Assembly: GCA_022316685.1 (NCBI GenBank)
Contig: JAKJHU010000062.1
Location: 124,001 to 188,000, forward strand
From: Progne subis subis
Lineage: Eukaryota; Chordata; Aves; Passeriformes; Hirundinidae
Reading direction: 5' to 3'
Length of the DNA stretch: 64,000 nt
The notes beneath the pieces are model-generated. The model saw only the letters and a program-made list of their open reading frames with translations, had not been told where the DNA came from and made no database searches. Made by a program: the position numbers and the translations under genes. Numbering within the stretch: position 1 is the first letter of the stretch; each line of letters opens with the position of its first letter. Positions 41,907-55,652 of this stretch are shown here, in pieces.

Positions 41907-44900
41907 GCAAACTGTTTTCAGGTAAAGTAGAAGGGATTTGGTTAGATCCAAGCATCACTGCAGTGACATGTCCCAGCAGGACTCTGCTATGTACATGAGC
42001 ACACAGTGAATATGGTGGCTGCATGATGTAATGCTATATGAAACTCAGAAAATCCCTTGGTTTATCATTTCACAGTTATGACTCAGGATCAGTTTATTTG
42101 CTGTTTAGCACTTTGCATGGGTTGCAGACTGGAACTTTGTCCCATCGACCACATCAGTGGTGAGGAACAGGATATTGCACTGCTCATGCAAACTGCCTTA
42201 GGCATAGCTGCGCTGTAAATCACTGGCAGGTAAGGGGAGCATCACTTCAAGGGCTTCACACTAATCCATCACAATCTAAACTGGCGACTCAATGCCACAG
42301 AAATCATTACCACTGCTTACACTAATGTAAGCACTGAAATCCCACCTAAAAAATATTCCTGCTTTCCCCAGCTACGCGTACATAAACCCCTACAGCAACT
42401 CTTGGTTATGTTCTTACATTGTTGTGGAAATCTAGTTTGTGTTTTTAAGCTCAGTCATTGATGAAACAATTAGAAGTCTCCATCGTGGCATAATGTGGGA
42501 AGATTTTTTCCGTCCTAGGACCAGTATCAAAACTGATTTATGCTCAAAGGCTGCAGCTCGTGAAATTAACAGGGAATTTCAGGTAGATGGAAATACTCAG
42601 CAGCATTACAGCAAATATGTAACACCTCTGGCTCATCTACTTACCACAACATTTTAAATCCATGTCCATTCAGGGAAAGCATTCTCATTTCTCAGGAATA
42701 AAAAATTAGGGTGAGTCTAAGAAACAAGATCCTCAGGCACATACACCAAATAAAACCAAGAAAGAATTACCCCCAAAACCTGTACAGAAACTTCACGGAA
42801 GGTGTTCAAGCAATCTGAACTGCTGGATGGACAAGAAAGAAAAGCATTCACAAATTCTTTCCTTAGTTATATAAAAGTGATTATTTCTGAAATTGTTGAC
42901 AAAACCATTCAAGACTCAAGAAGTAAGAAATATTACCGTTTGTTAAATAGAAGTCAATACATGGTATTTAATTATATATACTTAAATAACAAATAGTGAT
43001 CTATTTAGCTTAAATTTACCCATGCAAAACATCCACGGGATAATATATATCTTCCACATATAAAAATGAATGGGTAAATCAGACATTTTGCATCAACCAA
43101 ACCCAAAAAAGCTAATTCAGGGTTCACAGTTAAATCTACTGCCCTCGCTCTTTCACACGCATAAAATACAAAACAATGAGCGGAAAATTCCTTTGTCGTA
43201 CCAGAGCCTGGAAACCATGGAGACCTCTGTGATGTAGTGTCTGAGAGCATAAACAATGCTCAAAAGATCAAAAATAAAATTATATAACAACCTAGCTCCA
43301 AAAAAAATCCCAAACCAACAACCTTAAACTATACTGTCTATAGACATCATAACTACTCTTGGTTTTTCTCTACCCTTCCTTCTCAGGCTGCTCACCCTTG
43401 CCTAAACAGTTCTGGATGTCATCTGATTTCATGAAGAGCATGCAAGATGAGGAATAAAAATCACTTTATGAGTTAAAAAAACCCAGAAAGCATGTTCAAA
43501 CAGTATCAAACTTGACTGCAGACTTGGAGCTCCCACTTTCTTAAAAGTCAGACCTGCCACACTGTTTTACCCTAGAAACAAGATCAAGCCAAATATCCCA
43601 TTTTACAGTTTGATTTTCCTTCCTTTAGTTTTTTGTTTTCATTTTAGGTGGCAACAAGCCCACTTGGAAAGGTTTTGTTATTTGTTAACACAAATATCTT
43701 TTATCTACTCTGAGTAGAGAAGTAACCTGCAATGGTACTACTCACCTGTCAAAATATAAAGTAACTTTGTCAAGGTCAGCCTAGAACACAGTGAGTGACT
43801 ACATCCCTTTAAGGACTGAAGGATGAATTTGCACCAAAAGGCAGAGGTGTTATTTTTATACAATAACTTGTCAACACACACACAGTCGCCTCTTTGGGGT
43901 TGTCATCTCACACAGTAACTGCATTTTCCTCCAGTCAGTCCTTACAGACTCACACTGTGCTCAAGTTAACTGCCTTTATGTGCATCACTTTCTGAGTCTC
44001 ACTCTCCCAGAGTGGTAGATGGGTCGAGGGAAATTTCCTTTCCTCTTCTAAAACCCTCCAGAGGGCTCGGAGGACTGATGGTGGAACAGATACACAGCTC
44101 AGTGCAGCCAAACTCACCTCAAACCTGGGTGAGGAAAACTTATTTTTCCCTCATACTGTGTTACAATATGATGTATGATGCAATGCAACATTAGGGTCAG
44201 AGTGATTCAAAGGAAATGCTGGAAAAGTAAGGCTGAAAACCAGCTTTCCTTTGAAATAACATTAGTGTCTCCACATCTTAACAGAAACAACCTGACAAGT
44301 GATTCACTTCCTAACAGAGCATTTATTATCCTTTTTTTCCTAGGAAATTTAAGAATGCTGGACTGATGTGGATGGATTAAACTTCTTTCAGTACAATAAA
44401 ATTGTATCAATAAACAATGCCTTATTATTTTATTGTGAATAATAATGTGACAGCATGGGAAGTTTTTTGGGGTTTTTTTGACAACTAATATGTCTGAGAT
44501 CTCCAAAAGTTCCAAGTGGTAAGATTTACCTGTAATATCTACAACTCCATAAAATACAGTATGTAATCTGCCCTGCCCTTCTCCCTCTTAATAAAAATAC
44601 ACAGGAGGATGCTTCTCAAAAACTGGGATGCATTTCTGTTGTCCATCCTTCTTCCTGTCAAACTATTGCCTCTTTCCTACAGATAAAGACTGCCATGCAT
44701 AGTCAACTGTTTTATAAATGGAAAACTGAGATGGAATTATGATTGAGAAGAGAGTGGAGCTGTTAGCTCAGCGATATTCTCTCTGTAATTATTTCTTCTA
44801 GTAGCTGTACATTCCAAGCAAGGTATTGAAAAAAAACCCAAATAATCAGAAAATCTCGGAGTTCCTGGAGCAAGAAGTAGGAAATATACTAATCACACTG

Positions 44901-45693
44901 CCATTTATCACATCTTAATCCTGCTTCTGGTGATAATATTTGCTTTTCCCAGCAGATGCTTTCATATGTCCTGTTTACATCTGCTTGACTCTCATCTTGG
45001 TTAACACACTTGGAACGACACATCCACCAAGACGACTCTGAGAACGCCGAGGTTCTGCCAGTGCCTCAGTGACTTCACACACGCATGCAGGTAAGATATG
45101 AAATACAAAAAAGTCATGCACCCATCAACACAAGACCACAATTTTCCTTAGCCACTCAGTTTAAAATACTCCTAAAGCCTTCAGAAAAGTCTCCTTTTTG
45201 AGACAGGGAGACTTTCTTGGTTAAATGCATCTACATTAGTGGGCTGCCATGGCATCTCCAAGATCACAAGCACATGCTCTTGCAAAATCAGCTTCACCAA
45301 TGTTTTGCAGCATTCACCTTGGAAACGACAAATAACAATCAGCTGGTTCTCACTGTATTCAGAGAGCCCCTACACCCCCATTAAATCACTGTAAGTCTCT
45401 TTACAGTGGCACTGAGGGCACACCAAGACACGACACATTCCCAGAGCACAGTACCTGGTCGGCAGCAGGAATTGACTCCCATCTACGCTTCAGCAAGTAC
45501 AGAGATTTCCGGCTCATGATTCTCAATCTGCTCTAGAGGCTTTTCCAAACTTGACAAAAAAAGGCTTCTGTCCCAAACCAGTGGCAAGAACCTTATTTCT
45601 GACTCCTGCTCTTCATCGCAGATGGCAGAGCTCCCCGACGCACGCAAGTTTTTGTGAGCTGCGAGGACGAGACGGGTCAGACCCCGGCTTCTC

Positions 45694-45749
45694 CTGTTCC
45701 TCTAGAGCATCTGTGTCCTTGCTGTTCCTCTGAAGCATCTGTCTGCTTG
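45694..45749. repeat. Two tandem 28-bp copies
   Basis: Two adjacent copies beginning ctgttcctct (45694-45721 and 45722-45749), differing at about four positions. They lie in a moderately CpG-bearing stretch of intron 2. Confidence 0.85.
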
Positions 45750-47065
45750 CAGTGCCACAGCAAAAGGCTGAGGCAGGGAACAGCCCGGCTCCCAGTGACG
45801 AGCTACCTCGCAGAAAGGAGCCTGGAGTAGGTAGACAACACCAGATGCATTCAATCTGAAAATAGCTGTTGCTTAGGAACTGGAGGGGTAAAACGCAGCA
45901 CCTCGGATATATAATTGAGAGCTTTTACAGTTAAAGAGAATTAAAAAGGCTGGACCCTGTGTTTCTCTCCCCATCATCGTTCTTTTACAATGCTGGAGGA
46001 ACGATTGCTCGATTCCACTGACTCTGGGGCTACGCCTACATCTCCAGCAAGCCAAACAAGTCTTGGTGACAGAGCAACAAATTACTCCCACGCAGCCAAG
46101 AGCCCTCATAAAAACGTGTGCACAAAGTGTGCCGTGGGTCCCACCTGAAAGATCTTAGGAGTATCAAGTACTGTGCTCTAGTGGAATGATTAAAATACAA
46201 TTTGCATATTTTTTTCTGCAGAGCAATAATATTCCAAGGATGAATTCTGCTAGTCACACTTTCCTGTGGCACGTGCCAACATTGCAAATGGGTATGAATA
46301 TTTCCCCCTCAAATGATGTGGTTCTACACGCTGCATGTATGTATTTGAGAGAGAGAGATTTCTTTAGGTGGATTAAATACTCCCAAACACTTAGGAATTT
46401 CTCTAATTTGGAACTCAGTTTTGAATTTTCATGCCTAAATTCTTAATTCTAACATGTCTTAATCTTTAAAAGTAAGCATGAAATGTAAAGAAATTCACTT
46501 TGCACTTCCTGCTTAATTTCAAACCCACAGAGTAAATTCTCAGCATGAAGCACTTACAGCAGGCACTGCTGTCTTCAGGGATGAAAAAAGAAAGGAAAAA
46601 AAGAAAAGAACAAGTATGTAGCCAGGAGCTCGCTGCTCTTTGTAAGGCAATCTATAATTCAGTCTAATTAGAGCAGCCCTAATAGTAGAATTATTCTAAA
46701 AGAAAAGGAATTCTACATACATACACATATATGTGGGCAGTCTCTTAAAAGGGGAGCGCGACGATGGTCATGGTGGAAGTCATGAGCAAGTTAAATATTG
46801 TAAAGACAGCTTTTTACTTGTGCCATTTACATCCTATTGAATTGCAGATGCTTATCACGAGACAAACTGCTGCAAACAGAAATTCCCATAGGGCTCAGTA
46901 TATTTCATTTGACATCCTTCCCTACCTGTAACTACAGCACTTTGCATTTAACTCCTACGTGCAGAAAAGGAACGTGTTTTCCAAGTGGGCCATTAAGAAG
47001 TACGACATGCACTGTAGCAGCTTCCCCTCATGTTTCAACACATGCCACAGAAAACCTACTAGCTC

Positions 47066-47122
47066 TTAAAAAAAAAAACAACCAAAAAACAACAAAACCA
47101 CCACAACAAACAAAAAAACACC
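47066..47122. repeat. A/C-rich low-complexity tract
   Basis: About 55 bp of A runs broken by single or paired C, in intron 2, about 470 bp before a CR1 copy. Confidence 0.88.
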
Positions 47123-47594
47123 TTTCACTGAATGAGAACTTTTTTAATGAGACTTGATAGAATAACTTTATGAGTTCATGTGCGGATTTTATGGTAAACA
47201 AGTGATGCCACTTGCCCTCTTTGCTTTCTAGATTCTAAGGTATTTAAGCATACCTAACACACCACTCACCTTAATTTTTCAGCAAGATCTTGTTTTTTTA
47301 CAAGGGGTGCATTTTTTTAAAAGACACAAACTGGCAACAATGTAACTGAGTCACAAAAGGATAAAAAAGGTCTTTCCTATTACATGCAAAAATCAGAACC
47401 TCCTTAATTTCTCCTAACCTTTGAAGGAAATTAATCAAATTAGGTTTAATACTATTCTTATCTAGACAACTTGCACAGTCATGTAAAAGAGAGAATGTAA
47501 AGCTACGGTGTGGTAAACTGAGCCATGTTTTCTTCTCTTTAATTAAACTTTTCTTCCTTGGCTTTTATTTCTGAGCACTAGGATAGCACACGGT

Positions 47595-47915
47595 AATCAG
47601 AAAGCTTGGGTTGTTTTGGGACTCTTCATCAGGAACTGCAGTGAGAGAACACGGGGGAATGCCTTAAAACTGCTAGAGAATAGGTTTAGAATGAATGTTA
47701 GGAAGAAATTCTTCCCTGTGAGGGTGGTGATGCCCTGGCACAGGCTGCCCAGAGGAGCTGTGGCTGTCTCGGGATCCCTGGCAGTGTCCAAGGTCAGGCT
47801 GGATGGGGCTGGGAGCAACCTGGGATAGTGGAGGTGTCCCTGCCCATGGCAGGGGGGTGGAATGAGATGATCTTTAAGGTCCCTTCTAACCCATGCTGTT
47901 CTATGATTCTACAGG
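47595..47915 (+). mobile_element. CR1 LINE 3' end
   Basis: The plus strand reads SERTRGNALKLLENRFRMNV, then RKKFFPVRVVMPWHRLPRGA, the last part of the CR1 reverse transcriptase. The CR1 3' untranslated region follows (gtccctgcccatggcagg, gatctttaaggtcccttct) and ends at ctgttctatgattct, the typical CR1 terminal repeat. It is about 320 bp, 5'-truncated, lies in intron 2 and is antisense to PDE3A. Of the four copies it is the least decayed, which suggests a younger insertion. Confidence 0.9.
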
Positions 47916-48325
47916 TTCTTTTTCCATTTTATCCTTTAATGCTTTTATGACACATCTGTCATTTGTACAAAGTATCCATATGAAACTCCTTCACCTGAAG
48001 TAAAAGTAAATACAAAACGCTGGAGCACTAATAGAGTATTTATGTTCTTTCAGTACTAGATGGGAGAGACTATTTTACCCAAGCAGGAAAATTCCTGAAC
48101 ATCAAATATTGGTAGTGACATCTTGTCTGCAGCAATTATAATTGTACAGATAATTTTAAAATGTATTGTGATACTGTTAACACTGCTGGCATAATCTCCT
48201 TCCAATGACAGGTCAAGAGCAAACACGTGGCTCCTCTGCACCTCCCCACACAGTTCTAACACCCCGGTGAATAATGAAAGGATTCATAGTGAGAGGCCCA
48301 TTCAAGTTTTACAGATTTGTCAGGT

Positions 48326-48366
48326 AAAAAAAAAAAAACAACAAAACGAACCACCAAACAAAACAT
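48326..48366. repeat. A/C-rich low-complexity tract
   Basis: About 40 bp beginning with 12 A and continuing caacaaaacgaaccaccaaa, located about 330 bp downstream of exon 2 in the transcript. Confidence 0.85.
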
Positions 48367-48696
48367 ACCGACATTATTTGAAATTGCGTTCCTTTGATGT
48401 CGTGATGGAGACAGCTGAGCAAGAAATGATTTCTCCATACATCTAATCCATCTTTCTGCTGTTGAAAAAAAACCTTTCTGTTGGATGACTCAGCTCTGTC
48501 TGGATCGACTGTTTGAATTACAGCTCAAAAATTATATTAATGAAAGCTCTCATGGGTTTATGCTTTTTTCCCATTGCTCCAAACCCTGCAAATATTAACA
48601 AAATTAACAACTACGCCAAACTCAGATGGAAAACTTGCTTGAATGCCTCAAATGCAGCAAAAGCCAAAATAAAACACAAAATACTGAACAACTGAC

Positions 48697-48747
48697 CTGT
48701 GAGCCTCTGGGTCCTCGTTTGTGATCCCATTCAGAATGCCCCATGAG
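48697..48747 (-). CDS. PDE3A: PDE3A exon 2 (51-bp small exon)
   Basis: This small exon encodes exactly 17 codons, [17 protein letters not shown], on the minus strand. To my memory it is identical to human PDE3A residues 321-337, just before the SSGTS that starts exon 3. The acceptor is strong (tccttgtttttcag) and the donor is CAG|gtcagt. It is in phase 0 at both ends, so skipping it would keep the frame. The exon sits more than 42 kb upstream of exon 3 and at least 15 kb downstream of exon 1. The PDE3B counterpart is similar in length and has the same W-D/K pattern. Its role is not defined; it joins the end of the membrane-associated region to the phosphorylated linker. Confidence 0.97.
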
Positions 48748-51511
48748 CTGAAAAACAAGGAAAAGCAGAAGTTAAGCGATAAAACCCGTGCTTTTATATC
48801 CATTACACATTTTTGTTGGAAATAAACAGGTTTGCTTTTATGATTTATTTCACACAGCTTTTAGCTTTGTAATAAGCCATGCAACATTGCACCTTTGCAT
48901 TCAGAACCCAAACACATCTGGCATCACAACTCTGCTCATGCCAACAAAATTCCCACTGCCATAGATCCCGCTTTAGCCAAATGTTTAATACTGATCTGGC
49001 AAAAGGACAGCTGATACATCCACAAAGAGATTACCAAAACCAGGGGACATCTGATTCATCAGCAATGTACACTTTATATCAGCCATGATAATTAGCAACA
49101 GCTCTAAATCTGTTTCACCATTGAATTATTGGTTTTTTTGTACATCTACTCAGGGATTTCTTCTTGGCATTGTTTGCTCCTCTACACACAAGCATTTCTT
49201 AACGCAAATATAAAAATATGTGAATGAAAGATAGGAGGGTTAATGTGACATGTAATGACTTACAGTCATGAACATTTTCTTGCTCATTTTTCCCAACATT
49301 CTTTCCCAAAGGAAATGCCTTCTCCCAGTTCAGAGGTAGGCAAGGAGATTTACAACCCAGACTTATTGCAGAACATGCTTTGAAAACACTCATCTCAGGA
49401 CAAGAGAGTAAAACTACTTTGCAAAATCAGGAAAGCCACATGAATCTCCTATGATGAGATCTTTTTTATCTTCTCCATTAACTGTTCCTACTTAATTCTT
49501 TTCTTTCCAAGGGCTCCATCTTTTTAAGTTATTACTTAGAACTCTCTACCTCCATAACTGGAGACAAATCACATATGCAGACAGGCATCAAAGATGAGAA
49601 ATGTCACATCATTTTTTAACCTGGTACAGCCTTGTGACTGGCCCCCTCATTTTACGGCAATTTTTTCCTATTTTCCATATACTATTGGTGGAAACCTTAG
49701 CTATAGTGGGTTTCCTATTGGTTCTCCATTACTGCATGAAGCACAGCTTTGATGTTTATGAAAGCTGGCCTCAGTAAACAACTGGTGTGCAAAAACTACC
49801 GAGAGAAGCACCTACCAAAGGTTATGCGCTTCAAAGAGCCTCTGCCAGAACCCTGGTACCTGTCTTTCCTCTGTGGCTCCTGTCTCTCTGCACCAAAAAA
49901 CCTTTTCAGTTTGAGTTCTTAGCCCCCATGCCTTGGGAGGAAGTAACTCCTGCTTAATTTACCTGGCTAAAAGAAAATCAGTTTAGCTTGAGTCTGACCA
50001 CCTGTGATTAGCAGGATGAGGGCTAGCTTTACCTTCAGCTAAATCAGTGGAATTAGCACAAAAAGTACAAACAGTGAAGAAAGAAGTGTTAATGTCACTG
50101 GCCTGGCTGTGGCCACTGTGGCTCTCCAGGCTCTACAGACACTTGGCAGCACACACCACACCTTCAAACCCAAGGGTAGCATAAGATCCCACTGCCAGGT
50201 TTTCCATGCTCCTACCCTCCCTGAATTCCTCAGTTATCTGGAAAGTGAAGGGTTGCTTTATTACTGCCACCAAAAATGAGAGCTGCAGTCCCAAGTCAGG
50301 CCTGGAATTTCTATTCCCATGTGTAGGGATGCTCTCAGGACAGCCAGTCCCAAGAAAACAGACCGATGTGTTACTCGTGATCACCACTAATCCTCACACC
50401 TAAATCAAGTCCTCTTAAACCTTCATTCACCTCTAGGCATAGTTTGCTCATCCTGATACCTGTTCTTGCCTGGTGCTTCACATCTCCAGTGAGTTTTCAG
50501 CCCCACAGCCAGCTCCTGCTCTGCTCCCCCACTCCTCCTCCTGCCCAGCTTGCAGGTAGCTTTTGTTTCCCCATCTCTAACCCTGCCCCTCCACCATGTG
50601 TGGGCAATCCTGAGGGGCTCCACAGCCTGGATGTTGCCGCAGCAGTTAATGCTACCATGAAAAGTGAGTCCAAGGACTGGAACAACTCATCCTTGCTCCA
50701 TTTCCCAGTGAACTGTCAACATCATTTACAGAAGAAAAGCCAAAGTCACCAGTGAAGCAGCCACAAATTCATTGGAACCAACAGAGTGGCCCCTTCCTTC
50801 GTCTGTCATCATTTAATGAGCAAACTCCTCATCACAAATTACACAGCCCTTGTCCAGTTGAATTTCTCTATGAAGGTGCCACGGTGGAATCAGCCATGTT
50901 TGTATTTTTGCTGACAGATCCACTGTCCCCAGCGTAAAACAACGCCCACACCACTGCTCTCTCTCACTGTGCCAGGATGTTCTGCTGAGTGACACCTGCT
51001 AAAACTGTGAGGTTGTTTTCATGCATTGTAGTCAAATCCACGACCTACAAAGCCAAACTTTTCCTCCCGTTTTTATAAAATCTTACTTGGCTTTAAAATG
51101 TGTTTCTCCCTCGTTATCTAAAAACCCGTGCTCATCTCATGCTAGAATGTTCTTGGCATATGGTGGTCCCTATTAGCACAGGAGTGAAGGAATGAAAAAT
51201 GAAATTAAAAGGATACCACACAGAAAAGGGCCTCAAGCTTTAAGGCAGAAAGAAGAAAACCCCAGAGGTTATAACAAAATCTCTGCCAGGCCAGCATTCT
51301 ATGGAGGGATGATTGCCTCAGTGTGACACCCTTTAGGTCAGCAAGCCACACTCTGCTCAGCTACTTCTGATTTTCTTTTCATGAACAGTATGTGCTGGAG
51401 CATGATGCCCAGAAAAGGAGGAAAGAAAGTATGCCCGAACTATTGGGCTAGGTAGAAATCACGATTTCCACAAGTTGAATAGAAAGCAAAATATGAAGAA
51501 AACAGATTTAA

Positions 51512-51596
51512 AAGCAAAAACAAAGTCCAAAAACAAACAAAACCCTTCCCCCACAAAAATAAAAAAATCAAACCAAACAACAAACCAACTACACTC
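51512..51596. repeat. A/C-rich low-complexity tract
   Basis: About 85 bp of A-rich sequence with C runs (aaaacaaacaaaacccttcc and following), in intron 1. Confidence 0.85.
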
Positions 51597-52788
51597 AGAA
51601 AAAACAGAGCTTGTGCATAAATCCACTTGAGTGAGTCAACCTTCTGAAATCATGGAAAAAGAAAATAACATACTGTTTAATTGGTGCATGCATGCAGACA
51701 TAAAAATGCATTTGGAAGCAGGGGGATTTATGCTTATCACTAACAGATGGGTTTGCTCCAGACCCCACCACCTCCTCTGAATGTTCTCTGGAATCAATTT
51801 GGACCTGAGTGATGATAAACAGCCTCAGAGCATCAAATTTATTATTCTTACTGATCAGGCAACTAAGGCTAAGTGTATCAGCAGCAGAAAAGGAGGGATA
51901 AAACCAAAATCAAACTCCCACACAGCTTATATGCATGCAGTGTCTCTTAAAAGAAAAGAATCTACTTTACACTTCATCTGAAACTGTCCTGGAAACCCAT
52001 CTCTGACAGTTTTAATATCCACAGATGAAAGCAGCTTTTAGCAACAAGAACAACTCTTGCATGTCCAGGAATGCACAAAAACATGGCGTTTGTTAAAACC
52101 AACTGGTTGCTTCGACCCTAATAACTGACTTAGAGGTCTCCAGGGAAAACAGTCCCCCATTCCAGCTGGGGGTGAGAACTGTCAGTGGAAGAGGAGGAAG
52201 AAATGGAAAAGACCCCAACAATGAAATCTCAGTCACAGTCAGAAAAGGAGAAGTGAAAGGTGAAGGGATGTAGGGGGGTGACCTGTGCTGTGAATTTCAG
52301 GGTTTTGCTATAAAAACCATGAAGTTTCTCGGCTTGTGGTTTTAAAATTTACATTCACTAATGCAACAATACCTTCAAAGGAGTAAGGAATGGTATAAAG
52401 GACTGTCTACATTAAGTATCTGAGATACTCATACTGAAGTAGAACAAAACTGTTTAAAAATTAGCATCTTCAACCCTCGCCTCTCTAAATGCAGCTCTTC
52501 TCCTATGTGGTTATTTAATTAAAGCCCCAGCAAATGATTACATAAGGATTTCAACTTTCATTAAAATTCATAAAACATAATTCTTAGCCTCCTTAGTATT
52601 AGAGAACTGCAGGAAAATGTGACCCACACATATTGTAGAAGATCTAAGTAAATAAAAAGACAAAGTAAAGTATGACAATTTAAAGCTGTTTATAAGTCCT
52701 GCTTTCCACTTATATAATCTTTTCTTGACCAGGGTTTTAATTTTGGCACCCTTGAAACAGCAATACTGCTAATTAAGCAATGGCTGGG

Positions 52789-52865
52789 GAAAAAAAAAAA
52801 ACAACAACGAGATAAAAAACCTCCAACAAAGCCAACAACAACAAAAAAAAAAACAAACCACCAAC
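52789..52865. repeat. A/C-rich low-complexity tract
   Basis: About 75 bp starting with 12 A and including aacaacaacaaaaaaaaaaa-like stretches, in intron 1. Confidence 0.88.
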
Positions 52866-54123
52866 CCTTCAAACCAGTCAGAGAAATAGAAAAGGCATAA
52901 TCTTGTTATAAGGACCTCCTCAACTGTTCACAAGTCAGGAACAAACCCCAATATTTAAAATACAAGCAGTTCCATGTATATTCTTTGAAAGGGGAGGGAG
53001 TCCTCAGCAGCATAATGCAACAGCATTTTGAAACCATATGGACTTAGTAAAGCAAATATGACACTCAGAACAGTTTCATTAGAGGGAATGAGCAGATCCT
53101 TTCCTTGTAAGTATTAAAGAGGACCAATGAAATAGTAATACTTAGTGTTTAATAAAACCCTTTAAATCAATTCAAAGTCTATTCTAATTCTATTCAGATT
53201 ATAGTCTATTACTCTGGAATTTTATTTCGACACATATTTACACATACACAACACTTTTGCTATTCTAAAATCAATTAGATGGTGATGACAAAAGTGAGCT
53301 AAATCAGCCAGTAGTCACCCAAGACAATAAATGGGATTGGAGAAGACTGCAACAGGATCTCAAAGTCCAAATGCATGTGAGAACCTTGCCCTAGCTCACT
53401 GGCTCCTTCCCTTGGATTTTAAAGATTTTAGACTGGGGCTGGACACCTCATTTCCATTTTAGTGAACATAAAAGACTCCTGCTCTTTCTAGTGGAAGGTG
53501 AACACAAGGCAAAGCACAGGAATGTGAGAGAAATTGCTCCTCTGCTCCATCCGTGACTGGGAGCCAAACGCCTGCATCCAACATTTCCTGCTGAACTGGC
53601 TGTGATACATGAATAGTGCAGCCCGAGCTCTCCCAAACAGCTGAGAACCTGCAAAAGTTCCCTTTTGCCACTCCTGCAAGGATTTAGCGCATTTAGTAGT
53701 GGTAAAAATGAATTACCAATGAGATTATGAGAAGTTTTGGCTGGGTGGTAGCCAGCAGCTTTTGTATTTGGGGATCAGCGTCCAGAAGAGCGAGACTGGA
53801 GTATCCAATCAGGCTGGCACCTGGTTTCAGCCTTCACCAAAATAGCAGAGTTTCTATTTAAACATGAGCATAACATCTTCCCTCTTTGGAAGAGATTTAG
53901 TTGAATGGGCACGTTGAGGATGTGAAACAGTGTCTCACTGTTGAGCTCTTTGACACTGCCTCCTCACAGCTTGTGCTGAATGGGGCACAGAACGATCCAT
54001 ATTCTCTGACTGAATGGGTATTAGCCATGCTCCAGTCAGGATCATATTTCCACTGGTAATAAGAAACTGTTTGTTACCAGCACGTAGGCACAAAATGTTC
54101 CCGATAAGTTCCTTTTTCAGTAA

Positions 54124-54172
54124 CAAAAAAAAAAACCCAAAACAAACAGCAACAACAACAACAAAAAAAAGA
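54124..54172. repeat. A/C-rich tract with CAA repeats
   Basis: About 50 bp of A runs with several tandem caa units (agcaacaacaacaacaaa), in intron 1. Confidence 0.88.
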
Positions 54173-55626
54173 GGCACAAATTATTTCCTTGATTACATAT
54201 TAGAGGAAACATTTATTTTTACAAACATGCAGGAGTCAGGTCCCACAGAAACTAACAGGGTGTTTTTGCACATGCTATTTTGAGTAGGATTCCTTCTATC
54301 CAATAGACTGTTCCCTGCATTTTCATAGCAATCAAGATAAAGGAGATGATTTACTGACTCGATTGATTTAGGGAGGGAATTTTTGCGTGGACACCATCAG
54401 CAGGAGTAGCTAAGAAGGCTGGAGCAGCTGAGAGTCACCACTGCCTGATCCTGATAACGTAACAGGGGAGCAACTGACTGCTCTGACCATCTTCTCCACC
54501 AAAGGGCTCCAGTATTTAGAAAAACAATCCGTTTTCCACAAGCCCTGGCCAACTCCCAGGGTCAGCACAAAGCACAAGATGTCAGAGCTGTGCCGCTCAG
54601 CCAGATGTGTGAGCTGCATGCTTGTGTCATCACAGCCACTGTGGAGAGGAAACTCCCTCCACCCAAATGCTCCCAATGTCTTGCAGCCCTGCAAATCACC
54701 AAGGCCAGCCTCAGTTCCAAAACTGGTTAAAAACGACAAACAAAAGAATCCCAAATAAAATAATTCACAACAAACCAACCAAAGTAATAAATTGGGGGTG
54801 AGCATTTAAGAGCCACTTAAATGCTTCTTAATCAAAGATATTATTTCAAAGGTTTCTGGGCTGCTGGACAACATCTGGAAGCAGAGATAAGCTTTTTAAA
54901 TCATGGCAGAGGCAGAAATGCTTTGGAACTTGGCGTTGCTTTGATCTGGAGACAGGGCCAACAAGGTACAATGATGGGTCTGAAGAGGAGCTGTGTGGGG
55001 GGGCAGAGTTAAATCCTCTGAAGTTGCTACCCTGGGGAAGCTGGAAGTCCTGGAGGGAGCTGACTCCTCCAACCCTCCCAGAACCTGGCTGGGAGGTCAA
55101 GCAAGGACCCAGAGCACTGCCAGAGGCTGCTCAGAACACTCGTGTGTCAGGCAGATCCTGTGCTGAGACAGCCAGCAGGGTAAAGAGCCACTGTGGCAGC
55201 AGGGTGGAGAAAACAGGGTGAAGCAAGGCTGAGGGGAGCTAAATGGGACAGCACAGGACAACCCAAAAGTTGTCCAGCCACCAACAGTGACTGTCCCGAA
55301 GGCACGGCGAAGCAACCATCCCAAGCTCTTAACCAGGGACTCAGCTCCAAGGCAATGAGATCATACCTGGCACTGGGGAGACAGCAAGAGCCTGCAGTTT
55401 GGAGGAGTTTCTCATGGCAGCACATGACCTTTTTATTTCCAGACAATAAACTGCATCTGACTTCTTTAGGGATCCTGGCTTCCTTACGGGGTGGGCAAGG
55501 GACACAAAGATGTGTGACATGGCAAGCTGGCAGCAGTGGGCTCAGGGCAGCCACTGTGCTCTTTGCTCCACAGCACCCCTGAAAACGAGCAGGTTTAACG
55601 TCAGAGAATGGGAAGCTGCTGGGAAA

Positions 55627-55652
55627 TAAAAAAAAAAACAACAAAAAAACCC
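55627..55652. repeat. A/C-rich low-complexity tract
   Basis: A short A-rich tract (12 A, then caacaaaaaaaccc) in intron 1. Confidence 0.85.

Larger units (their letters stand above)
6423..48696 (-). other. PDE3A: PDE3A intron 2 (42.3 kb)
   Basis: This very long phase-0 intron has donor gtcagt after exon 2 and acceptor cctctttag before exon 3. From left to right it holds: unique AT-rich sequence 6423-17079 with small microsatellites; an AT-rich block 17080-17640; a CpG-rich block about 17870-18420; a GC box and a minisatellite at 21674-22181; A-rich tracts at 24775 and 28800; a 32-T run at 27132; CR1 copies at about 32540, 37415 and 47595; a G-rich block at 35982; and a 27-T run at 41880. In 6423-17079, 18440-21660, 22190-32300, 33590-37400 and 38240-47590 I see no gene or other nameable element beyond the separate entries. 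Open frames there look like chance. Confidence 0.92.
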
